Origin: an uncultured Clostridia bacterium
GTDB taxonomy: Bacteria; Bacillota; Clostridia; Oscillospirales; CAG-272
NCBI GenBank assembly: GCA_946615525.1
Contig: CAMOHW010000010.1
Location: forward strand, 1 to 13,973
Direction of reading: 5' to 3'
Length of the DNA: 13,973 bases
Shown here: one piece after another, positions 1 through 6,488 of the stretch
How the letters are laid out: each line of letters starts with the position of its first letter
How positions within the stretch are numbered: position 1 is the first letter of the stretch
Translations under genes and position numbers: made by a program
The notes under the pieces: generated by a model
Seen by the model: only the letters and a program-made list of their open reading frames with translations
Told to the model about the DNA's origin: nothing
Database searches by the model: none

Positions 1-47
1 TCGGTTATTTTTATGCACATCATTGAGATAGGAAAAGGAAACGATCA

Positions 48-1778
48 ATGGATAACAATGAAGTAAATGTAAACGAGGCCAATCAGTCCGGCATTTCCTT
101 GCGTCTTTTGTGGGACGTTTTTAAGCGTTGCTGGTATTGGATGCTTTTAGGGGCAGTATTAATGGGCGGACTTTCGCTTTGGTATTTCAACAAGCGGTTT
201 GTCCCGGTGTATTCTGCTACCTCTTATTTCTATATTTCTAATGTTGCAAAAACCACCAGTCTGTATTCCAGCGCAATGATCGACGGCGCAGAATCTATGG
301 CGGAAGTCATTGCCACTGTCGTTCCTCAGAGTGATGAACTGGCAGAGACCATTGTCAAAGTCGTCAAAGAAAATGCGTATTCCGGCAATGCGTCCGACGA
401 TTCCGTTGAAGAGATCATCGGTCTTTTGGAGCAAGAACACGACGTCAACAATTTTGTTGAATTGATCCAACAGAAGATCGACAATGGCATTGCAGGGAAG
501 AAGCTGTCATCCAACGTCTCTCTTTCCACACTTTCCAAAGGGGAAGTGCAAAGAATGATCTCGGCTTCCAGCGAAGGCGCGGTTTTGGAAATCAAAGTCA
601 CCAGCACGGATCAAAATAAGGCATATTATGTTGCCATGGCAATGGAAGATTGGCTGCCGCGTTTCTGTGATGCCGTGAACAATCAACCGGATGCAATGTC
701 GCTCACACATGAGCCTCAGACCATGAAGGTCATTCACAATGCGAGCGGTGCGGGATCTGCAAACAGCAAGTCGGATATTTACCGCTATCCGTTGTTCATC
801 ACCATTTTTGTTGCAGTTGCTATTTATGGCATATTCCTGCTGCTGGTCATTATGAACACCACCGTTTATTCTGCCGCAGACATCAAAGCCATTTCTCCCA
901 AATATTCTGTCATTGGTTCTATCGAACACTGGGCGTTGGACGAAGAAAAGAAGTGGGGACGCAAAGCAAAGCGCAAAGCGGACCGTCTTGGAACCTATGT
1001 GGATCAAAAGTTGATCCTGCGCGAAAAAGCGCCGTTCCGTGTTCAGGAAGGGTTCCACGAACTGCGTACCAACGTTGTCTTCTGCGCTGCCGGTGAAAAA
1101 GGATGCACCATTGGTATTGCGTCTTCAATCGCCGGAAGTGGTAAGAGCTTTGTACTTGCAAACCTTGCCGTTTCGCTTTCCAAATTGTATGATAAAAAGA
1201 TCCTTTTGGTGGATGGTGACCTTCGTCGCCCGATGGTCCACAAGATCTTTTCGCTCCCCAATAAAGTCGGTTTCAGTAACCTGATTGCCGGTATGGATGT
1301 CAATGAGGAAGATCTGAAACATTCTTACGATCGTTTGGATGTCATCACCGCCGGAACGCTTCCTCCCAACCCCATTGATCTGCTTTCCAGCCCGCGCACA
1401 AAGGAACTGCTTAAAAAGTGGAAGAGCGAGTATGACTATATTTTGATCGACCTTCCTCCGGTTGGCGAAGTTGCCGATATGTTTGCTATTTCGGATATGG
1501 TTTCCGGTTATATCTATGTGGTTCGTTCCGGCTATATCGACAGCCGCGTTCTGCGCGACACCACCGAAACCATCCTCAGCAAGGATGCAAAGATCTTCGG
1601 TTATGTGGTCACCGATGTTCACCCCGAACGCACCGAGGGATATACCAGACACAGCCATTACTATCGGTATTATAAATACGGTTATTACAACCGTTACAAG
1701 TCCTATGCAAGTTATGCGGACGCAGTGACCGATGGTGACGGCTCCAAAAATGAGAAACAAGAAAACGAGAAAAAATAA
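48..1778 (+). CDS. Polysaccharide biosynthesis tyrosine autokinase (Wzz + BY-kinase in one chain)
   Basis: Likely a membrane co-polymerase and tyrosine kinase that controls chain length and export of capsule or exopolysaccharide. The 576-residue protein starts with a Wzz-like part: TM helix at about 29-47, an extracytoplasmic region, and a second TM at about 246-270. A cytoplasmic BY-kinase domain follows, with Walker A (AGSGKS, 362-367), Walker A' (ILLVDGDLRRP, 385-395) and Walker B (ILIDLPP, 465-471). The C-terminus carries 11 tyrosines between residues 532 and 556, the usual autophosphorylation cluster. An AAAAGGAAA ribosome binding site lies 7 nt before the ATG. Many Firmicutes split this system into separate membrane adaptor and kinase proteins; here both are fused. 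The upstream 47 nt hold no assignable gene end, so it is probably the last gene of a cluster lying to the left. Family call is very secure; the exact polysaccharide is unknown. Confidence 0.93.
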   Translation: MDNNEVNVNEANQSGISLRLLWDVFKRCWYWMLLGAVLMGGLSLWYFNKRFVPVYSATSYFYISNVAKTTSLYSSAMIDGAESMAEVIATVVPQSDELAETIVKVVKENAYSGNASDDSVEEIIGLLEQEHDVNNFVELIQQKIDNGIAGKKLSSNVSLSTLSKGEVQRMISASSEGAVLEIKVTSTDQNKAYYVAMAMEDWLPRFCDAVNNQPDAMSLTHEPQTMKVIHNASGAGSANSKSDIYRYPLFITIFVAVAIYGIFLLLVIMNTTVYSAADIKAISPKYSVIGSIEHWALDEEKKWGRKAKRKADRLGTYVDQKLILREKAPFRVQEGFHELRTNVVFCAAGEKGCTIGIASSIAGSGKSFVLANLAVSLSKLYDKKILLVDGDLRRPMVHKIFSLPNKVGFSNLIAGMDVNEEDLKHSYDRLDVITAGTLPPNPIDLLSSPRTKELLKKWKSEYDYILIDLPPVGEVADMFAISDMVSGYIYVVRSGYIDSRVLRDTTETILSKDAKIFGYVVTDVHPERTEGYTRHSHYYRYYKYGYYNRYKSYASYADAVTDGDGSKNEKQENEKK

Positions 1779-1797
1779 AAAGAATCCAAAATAGAAC

Positions 1798-1832
1798 GCA
1801 ACCATGGCTCAAACGGGTCATGGTTGCATTTT
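1798..1832 (+). terminator. Probable intrinsic terminator after the autokinase gene
   Basis: A 9-bp perfect stem (GCAACCATG at 1798-1806 with CATGGTTGC at 1819-1827) and a 12-nt loop are followed by ATTTT. The T-tract is short, so termination may be incomplete and copA could receive read-through. Confidence 0.6.
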
Positions 1833-1841
1833 GAACAAGAA

Positions 1842-1855
1842 TTAGCAGTTGCTAA
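1842..1855 (+). promoter_or_regulatory. 14-bp palindrome in the copA leader, candidate operator
   Basis: TTAGCA-GT-TGCTAA is a perfect 6-2-6 dyad between the upstream terminator and the copA ribosome binding site (about 1861-1869). With only a 2-nt centre it is more credible as a DNA operator than as an RNA hairpin. It does not match the CopY (TACANNTGTA) or usual CsoR operator patterns, and I found no convincing -35/-10 pair around it. The cognate regulator is unknown. Confidence 0.35.
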
Positions 1856-1875
1856 CTACGGAAAGGAGGAGACCG

Positions 1876-4347
1876 ATGGAACAATATCAAATCAGCGGCA
1901 TGAGTTGTGCCGCCTGCTCGGCAAGAGTGGAAAAAGCGGTTTCGGCGGTTCAGGGTGTTACCTCCTGTTCGGTCAGCCTTCTAACCAATTCCATGGGCGT
2001 GGAGGGAAGCGCAACTCCGGAGGCGATCATTGCCGCAGTGGAAGCGGCAGGATACGGTGCCAAACAAAAGGAAAGAGAAAGAAAGGCACCGGAGGGAGAA
2101 CTCCCGGATCGCGAAAGCCCGGTACTTTTCCGGCGGCTCGTCTGGTCGGTCGCGTTTTTGGTTCCGCTACTCTATCTTTCCATGGGGCATTCCATGTGGG
2201 GGGCTCCTTTGCCGCCTGTTCTGGAGCGAAATCCCATTGCCATTGGCATCTTGCAACTGCTTCTTTCGGCGATCCTCATGGTCATCAACCAAAAGTTCTT
2301 TATCAGCGGTTTCAAAGGAGTCATTCACCGCGCGCCCAACATGGATACACTGGTATCCCTTGGCGCACTGGCTGCTTTTGGATATAGCGTTTATGCGCTG
2401 TTTGCGCTTTCGAGCGCAGTCATAGCGAAAAATGACGCTGCCGCGCAGTCCTATTTGCATGGGTTCTACTTTGAATCTGCCGGCATGATTTTGACTTTGA
2501 TTACGCTCGGGAAACTCCTGGAAGCAAAGGCCAAAGGGAAAACCACCAATGCACTTCGTGCCTTGATGCAACTTGCACCCCAAACCGCCATTTTGGAGCG
2601 GGAGGGAACGGAAATTGAAGTTCCCGTTACACAGGTGCAGGTCAACGACATTTTTCTTGTCCGTCCGGGCGGCAAGATCCCGGTGGACGGTATCGTTTTG
2701 GAGGGGAGCGGAGCCATTGACGAATCCGCCCTGACCGGAGAGAGTATGCCGGGGGACAAAACCGTTGGCGACCGCGTCTTTGCGGCAACCATCAATCGTT
2801 CGGGTTATCTCAAATGCCGGGCTACGGACGTAGGGGAAGACACCGCACTTTCCAAAATCATTCAAATGGTCAGCGATGCGTCTGCCACCAAAGCGCCAAT
2901 CGCCAAGGTCGCGGATCGCGTTGCGGGTATTTTTGTTCCGGTGGTGCTTGGCATAGCGCTCGTTACGCTCGTGGTTTGGCTGCTCGTAGGCCAAACGGCG
3001 GGATTTGCATTGGCGCGCGCCATTTCGGTACTGGTCATCAGTTGCCCGTGCGCCTTGGGGCTTGCAACTCCCGTTGCAATTATGGTAGGGAGCGGTGTGG
3101 GGGCAAAGAGCGGTATTTTGTTCAAAACGGCCTCTGCCCTGGAAGCAACCGGACGCGTTACAACGGTCGTTTTGGATAAAACCGGAACGGTAACTACCGG
3201 GAATCCGACCGTTACCAACCTTGCACCTGCGCATGGCTTTTCGGAGGAAACTCTGCTTTCGTTTGCTGGCGCGTTGGAAGCAAAAAGCGAACACCCTTTG
3301 GCAAAAGCGATTTTGGAAACCGTCCGAAAAAAGGAACTCCCCATCGGACAGGTAGAGGATTTTACCGCTCTTTCAGGGAGTGGAGTGACCGCAAACATTG
3401 ATGGCATCCCCCTTTGGGGCGGCAATCAGAAAACGGTTACCGCATACGCCGCATTTGATGAAAAACTCCTTTTGCAAGCCGAAGAATGGGCAAAAGAAGG
3501 AAAAACGCCGCTGTTTTTTGCAAAAGGCGATCATGCCGTGGGCATCATTGCCGTTTCGGATGTTCCAAAACCCGAAAGTGCCGGGGCGATCCGGGAGTTG
3601 AAAGACTCCGGACTGCGTGTTGTGCTGTTGACAGGCGACAATCGACAAACCGCTTCCGCCATTGCAAAGGCGGCGGGGATCGAGGAAGTGATCGCCGAGG
3701 TCCTGCCCGAGGAGAAGGCAGGGGTGATTCGCCGCCTGCAATCCGAGGGCGAAAAGGTTGCCATGGTCGGCGACGGCATCAATGACGCTCCCGCATTGAC
3801 GGCGGCGGATGTCGGGCTTGCCATTGGCGCGGGGACCGATGTTGCCATTGACGCGGCGGATGTGGTTTTGGTGCAAAGCCGGCTTTCGGATGTTCCCCGG
3901 GCGCTTCGCATTGGCAAAAAGACCTTGCGGAACATCAAAGAAAACCTGTTTTGGGCGTTTTTCTATAATGTCATTGGCATCCCGCTTGCGGCGGGCGCAT
4001 GGTATGCTTGGAAGGGCTGGTTGCTCAACCCGATGTTCGGCGCGGCGGCAATGTCGCTTTCCAGTTTTTGTGTTGTTATGAACGCTCTGCGCCTCAATTT
4101 ACTCCAACGATATCGGAAAACAGAAGAAACAAAGAGGGAAGAATCCATGAAAGAAATCTTAAAGATCGAAGGCATGATGTGCGGACATTGTGAGTTGCAT
4201 GTCAAAAAAGCGTTGGAGGCAATCCCAACGGTGGAAAGTGCCTGCGTTAGCCATACCGAGGGAACTGCCGTAGTCACTTTGACCGCGCCTACCGATCGCG
4301 AAACTTTTGCAAAAGCGATCTCTGACGCCGGTTATGAATTGAAATGA
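1876..4347 (+). CDS. copA: Copper-translocating P1B-type ATPase with C-terminal CopZ-like domain
   Basis: ATP-driven export of Cu+ (or Ag+) across the cytoplasmic membrane. The 823-residue protein has an N-terminal HMA domain with GMSCAAC (Cys11, Cys14), the membrane metal site SCPCALGLATP (Cys390, Cys392), the phosphorylation motif DKTGT (Asp434), and the hinge motif GDGINDAPAL (from 632). The TM7 YN...IPLAAG and TM8 MSLSS signatures are those of the copper subgroup. A second HMA domain with GMMCGHC (Cys769, Cys772) follows TM8 at about 758-823; most CopA proteins end soon after TM8. The start at 1876 is chosen because GAAAGGAGG lies 6 nt upstream; an in-frame codon at 1849 lies upstream of that site. 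It is followed by a strong terminator. The upstream palindrome at 1842-1855 may be its operator. Confidence 0.95.
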   Translation: MEQYQISGMSCAACSARVEKAVSAVQGVTSCSVSLLTNSMGVEGSATPEAIIAAVEAAGYGAKQKERERKAPEGELPDRESPVLFRRLVWSVAFLVPLLYLSMGHSMWGAPLPPVLERNPIAIGILQLLLSAILMVINQKFFISGFKGVIHRAPNMDTLVSLGALAAFGYSVYALFALSSAVIAKNDAAAQSYLHGFYFESAGMILTLITLGKLLEAKAKGKTTNALRALMQLAPQTAILEREGTEIEVPVTQVQVNDIFLVRPGGKIPVDGIVLEGSGAIDESALTGESMPGDKTVGDRVFAATINRSGYLKCRATDVGEDTALSKIIQMVSDASATKAPIAKVADRVAGIFVPVVLGIALVTLVVWLLVGQTAGFALARAISVLVISCPCALGLATPVAIMVGSGVGAKSGILFKTASALEATGRVTTVVLDKTGTVTTGNPTVTNLAPAHGFSEETLLSFAGALEAKSEHPLAKAILETVRKKELPIGQVEDFTALSGSGVTANIDGIPLWGGNQKTVTAYAAFDEKLLLQAEEWAKEGKTPLFFAKGDHAVGIIAVSDVPKPESAGAIRELKDSGLRVVLLTGDNRQTASAIAKAAGIEEVIAEVLPEEKAGVIRRLQSEGEKVAMVGDGINDAPALTAADVGLAIGAGTDVAIDAADVVLVQSRLSDVPRALRIGKKTLRNIKENLFWAFFYNVIGIPLAAGAWYAWKGWLLNPMFGAAAMSLSSFCVVMNALRLNLLQRYRKTEETKREESMKEILKIEGMMCGHCELHVKKALEAIPTVESACVSHTEGTAVVTLTAPTDRETFAKAISDAGYELK
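4134..4149 (+). promoter_or_regulatory. Internal Shine-Dalgarno and ATG that could make a free CopZ-like chaperone
   Basis: Inside copA, GAGGG at 4134-4138 is followed after 8 nt by an in-frame ATG at 4147. Initiation here would give a 66-residue protein (4147-4347) consisting of exactly one HMA domain that begins MKEILKIEGMMCGHC, the size and form of a stand-alone CopZ copper chaperone. Whether ribosomes use it is inference. Confidence 0.45.
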
Positions 4348-4352
4348 TCTCC

Positions 4353-4380
4353 AAAGAGGACCGCAAGGTCCTCTTTTTTT
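4353..4380 (+). terminator. Intrinsic terminator of copA
   Basis: A 10-bp perfect stem (AAAGAGGACC with GGTCCTCTTT) around a GCAA tetraloop runs into a T-tract. It begins 5 nt after the copA stop codon. Confidence 0.92.
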
Positions 4381-4389
4381 GATAAAAAA

Positions 4390-4404
4390 TGAGAAATCTT
4401 CTCA
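4390..4404 (+). promoter_or_regulatory. Fur-family 7-1-7 operator, upstream copy
   Basis: TGAGAAATCTTCTCA is a 7-1-7 inverted repeat with six of seven pairs matched. It lies 7 nt before the -35 box of the regulator/permease promoter. It has the geometry of Fur/PerR/Zur boxes and the same half-site as the copy at 4459-4473. Confidence 0.65.
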
Positions 4405-4411
4405 AATTGTA

Positions 4412-4440
4412 TTGACAAACATAAAACTGCGTGGTAAAAT
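4412..4440 (+). promoter_or_regulatory. SigA-type promoter of the Fur regulator/permease operon
   Basis: TTGACA at 4412-4417 and TAAAAT at 4435-4440 are separated by 17 nt. The start of transcription would fall near 4447, between the two dyads. Confidence 0.8.
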
Positions 4441-4458
4441 CATATCTGTTCGAGAAAA

Positions 4459-4473
4459 TGAGAATGATTCTCA
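4459..4473 (+). promoter_or_regulatory. Fur-family 7-1-7 operator, downstream copy
   Basis: TGAGAAT-G-ATTCTCA is a perfect 7-1-7 inverted repeat just downstream of the expected transcription start and 18 nt before the regulator's ATG. It differs from the Bacillus Fur box core TGATAATNATTATCA only at the fourth position of each half-site. It points to autorepression. Confidence 0.75.
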
Positions 4474-4491
4474 AAAGCAAAGGAAACAAAC

Positions 4492-4899
4492 ATGAAACAA
4501 TATAAGACCGAGGGAAGGGAAAAACTCATCTCCTTCCTTTCCCAAAATCCAGACCGGCATTTTACCGCCGAGGAAATTTGTTTTGCCGTCCACGGTGGAA
4601 AAGCGGCGCAGAGCAGTGTTTATCGTCACTTGACCGAACTTTGCGAGGGCGATGTTGTGCGAAAGTTCCGGGACGAGGCGACGGCGAAGATCCGCTATCA
4701 ATACGTTGGCGGTTCTTGCAACTGCCGCAACCATTTTCACGCCAAATGCGTTGTTTGCGGGAAAATTGAACACCTGGATTGCGGAGATTCCGAGGAGTTT
4801 GCCGCACACTTGTTAGAGGAACACGGCTTTTCCATCGATTGCGGTCAATCCTTGCTCTATGGCGTTTGTGCCGCTTGCAAAAAGGGAGCGCGGGTATGA
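4492..4899 (+). CDS. Fur-family metal-responsive transcriptional repressor
   Basis: A 135-residue Fur/Zur/PerR-family DNA-binding regulator. The winged helix shows the recognition segment SSVYRHL (41-47). The dimerisation part contains HFHAKCVVCGKIEHLDC, with the structural zinc pairs Cys86/Cys89 and Cys126/Cys129. An additional CNC-RN-H-F-H cluster (Cys76, Cys78, His81, His83) sits where the regulatory metal site is usually found. AAAGGAAA lies about 7 nt before the ATG. The gene overlaps the following permease by ATGA, so the two are translationally coupled, and its promoter is flanked by two 7-1-7 dyads. The metal sensed cannot be read with certainty; Zn, Mn or another divalent ion is possible. 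The family is certain, the subtype is not. Confidence 0.88.
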   Translation: MKQYKTEGREKLISFLSQNPDRHFTAEEICFAVHGGKAAQSSVYRHLTELCEGDVVRKFRDEATAKIRYQYVGGSCNCRNHFHAKCVVCGKIEHLDCGDSEEFAAHLLEEHGFSIDCGQSLLYGVCAACKKGARV

Positions 4900-5756
4900 T
4901 TGATGTGATTCTGGATACCTTGTTGGATGCGGCAAAACTTTTGCCCTTCCTCTATCTCGCATATCTTTTGATGGAGTTTTTGGAACACCATGCCGGCGGC
5001 AAAACCGAGCGGCTGTTGGCAAAATCGGGTAAGATCTCGCCCTTGTTCGGCGGATTATTCGGCTTGGTTCCGCAGTGTGGTTTTTCGGCGGCGGCAAGCG
5101 AACTTTACGCCGGACGGCTGATCACCACCGGCACATTGATCGCCGTTTTTCTTTCCACCTCGGATGAAATGTTACCCATTATGATCTCGCACGGGATTTT
5201 CCCCTGGAAACTGCTTCTTTCCAAATTGGTCATCGGCATTCTGGCGGGATTTGTGATTGATTTGATCACCGGGCTCTTCCGCAAGAAACATCCTGCGGTG
5301 GATGAAGGAAAAATTGAGGATATTTGCGAGCGTGAGCATTGCAACTGCGGCGATCACATCGCGCTTTCGGCGCTCAAACACACTTTGCGCATTGTGGCGT
5401 TTTTGCTTTTGATCATCTTTTTGCTCAATACCGCCGTGTATTTTATCGGGGAAGAGCGGCTTGCCGCATTTGTTGGAACCCGCAGGGTTCTTGCCAACCT
5501 GCTTTCGGCGTTGATCGGGCTGATCCCCAACTGTGCCTCCAGCGTGGTCCTGACCGAACTGTATATCAAGGGCGCGTTAAGCGTTGGCGCATTGCTTTCG
5601 GGGTTGTTGGTCAATGCCGGAGTCGGGCTGTTGGTCCTGTTCCGCAACAATCGCCCCTTGCGCGATTCTTTCCGCATCCTTGCCATCCTGTTTGGCATCG
5701 GGCTTTTTGTCGGACTTTTGATCGATCTGACTCCGCTTGCCGGATGGTTGCAATAA
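4896..5756 (+). CDS. ArsP_2-type (DUF2899-like) heavy-metal permease, putative exporter
   Basis: A polytopic membrane protein of 286 residues resembling the family annotated as putative manganese transporter, arsenic efflux protein or ten-TM heavy-metal exporter. The two halves are duplicated: GLVPQCGFS...ELY at about 57-71 is echoed by GLIPNCASS...ELY at about 209-223, each with a P-(Q/N)-C motif that may line the metal path. A central cytosolic loop has Cys144, His148, Cys149, Cys151 and His154, likely a metal-binding patch, followed by the conserved segment ALKHTLRI. The start at 4896 overlaps the regulator's stop (ATGA), with AAAGGGAG 7 nt upstream; the open frame extends further upstream but inside the regulator gene. 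The substrate is probably the metal sensed by the regulator. Family call good; substrate and direction inferred. Confidence 0.8.
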   Translation: MIDVILDTLLDAAKLLPFLYLAYLLMEFLEHHAGGKTERLLAKSGKISPLFGGLFGLVPQCGFSAAASELYAGRLITTGTLIAVFLSTSDEMLPIMISHGIFPWKLLLSKLVIGILAGFVIDLITGLFRKKHPAVDEGKIEDICEREHCNCGDHIALSALKHTLRIVAFLLLIIFLLNTAVYFIGEERLAAFVGTRRVLANLLSALIGLIPNCASSVVLTELYIKGALSVGALLSGLLVNAGVGLLVLFRNNRPLRDSFRILAILFGIGLFVGLLIDLTPLAGWLQ

Positions 5757-5795
5757 AAACAGAGCCGCGTTTTGGCAACGCGGCTCTGTTTTTAT
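5755..5795. terminator. Bidirectional terminator between the permease gene and spoIIR
   Basis: A stem formed by ACAGAGCCGCGTT (5759-5771) and AACGCGGCTCTGT (5777-5789), with A-tract and T-tract extensions on either side, sits between the convergent genes. It overlaps the ends of both, including the last codons of spoIIR. Confidence 0.92.
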
Positions 5796-6394
5796 TTTTT
5801 GCGGAAGATCTCCAAAATCTTAAAGCGCACTTTGTAAACCGGCTTTTCGTTCTCGGTAATGATTTTATATTGGCTTGGCGTCAACCCAACCGAAATAAAG
5901 GTGTCTTCCGCCTCTTTTTTGGAAACGGTTGCCGCCGCGCGGCAGATGGGCGGGAACAAACAGCACCACCAGTTGTGTCCTTCTGCGTCACCAATCAAAA
6001 CCCGCATGGAAAGATAGGTCCCTGCAGGGAAACAAAAACTGTCATAGGTTCGCTCGGGGTATTCTTCCTCATCAAAATCGATCGAAACCGCATCCTCGTG
6101 TCCGGATGCTACCAAAACTGCTTTTGCCGTTTCGGTCAATTCTGCAATGTGTTCGCGCAGGATCGTTTCGGCTTCATCGCGTGTGGCGCAGTTTTCCAAA
6201 AGCGGTGCAGTAACATCCAAAATCGCATCGCGCACCTCCAGTTTTAATGCCTGATCTTCCTCGGAATCCGAGTTTGCCAGAATGTGCAGCCGGACAACCG
6301 AATCGTAAACCTCTTCTTCGCCGTGGACGGGAAACAGTCCCACGAACAAAAAAAGCGAAACTACAACCAGGATTGCCGCAATCATCTTTTTCAT
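5792..6394 (-). CDS. spoIIR: Stage II sporulation protein R
   Basis: SpoIIR is made in the forespore, crosses to the intermembrane space and triggers SpoIIGA to process pro-SigmaE in the mother cell. The 200-residue product has a signal or anchor helix (about 4-22), the family motif RLHILANSDS (35-44), and NWWCCLFPPIC (141-151). The start at 6394 is chosen because GGGAGGA lies upstream with a T-tract spacer; an ATG at 6433 (13 codons longer) lies inside the hairpin and lacks this site. In Bacillus spoIIR is transcribed by SigF. Here the ribosome binding site forms the 3' arm of a hairpin (6401-6445), and a possible forespore promoter lies at 6424-6454. The gene shares a bidirectional terminator with the permease gene. 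Confidence 0.93.
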   Translation of the reverse strand: MKKMIAAILVVVSLFLFVGLFPVHGEEEVYDSVVRLHILANSDSEEDQALKLEVRDAILDVTAPLLENCATRDEAETILREHIAELTETAKAVLVASGHEDAVSIDFDEEEYPERTYDSFCFPAGTYLSMRVLIGDAEGHNWWCCLFPPICRAAATVSKKEAEDTFISVGLTPSQYKIITENEKPVYKVRFKILEIFRKK

Positions 6395-6445
6395 AAAAAA
6401 TCCTCCCAAAAGGCGTTTGATTCCATCATGCACCGTTTGGGAGGA
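6395..6445 (-). terminator. Terminator-like hairpin whose 3' arm is the spoIIR ribosome binding site
   Basis: Read on the minus strand, TCCTCCCAAA (6445-6436) pairs perfectly with TTTGGGAGGA (6410-6401). After one mismatch, four more pairs (6434-6431 with 6412-6415, one of them G-T) extend the stem, leaving a 15-nt loop. Six T residues (6400-6395) follow and run directly into the spoIIR ATG. It therefore fits both as the terminator of rbfA and as a structure sequestering the spoIIR Shine-Dalgarno. Confidence 0.75.
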
Positions 6446-6454
6446 CTTTATTCA
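6424..6454 (-). promoter_or_regulatory. Possible forespore (SigF/SigG-like) promoter for spoIIR
   Basis: On the minus strand TGAATA (6454-6449) and CATGATG (6430-6424) are 18 nt apart. The first matches the SigG -35 consensus TGAATA; the second matches CATACTA at only four of seven positions. Transcription would start near 6417, in the loop of the hairpin. The call rests on spacing, position and the known forespore control of spoIIR. Confidence 0.3.
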
Positions 6455-6488
6455 ATTTTCGGTAAAAATTTCCAAAGAATGGAAAAAA

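Noticed and set aside
1-47. End of an upstream gene in the first 47 bases
   Set aside because: Short open stretches end at 26, 31 and 66 in the three frames, but none is long enough to assign.
2167-3294. Minus-strand reading frame (375 codons) opposite copA
   Set aside because: The product is low in recognisable structure and rich in Arg, Gly, Cys and Asn, as expected for an antisense shadow of a conserved ATPase.
4390-4473. Control of copA by the two Fur-type dyads
   Set aside because: Both lie downstream of copA and its terminator and face the regulator gene; no similar dyad is found upstream of copA.
5339-6247. Plus-strand reading frame of 302 codons across the permease/spoIIR junction
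   Set aside because: It crosses a strong bidirectional terminator and overlaps two clear genes in other frames.
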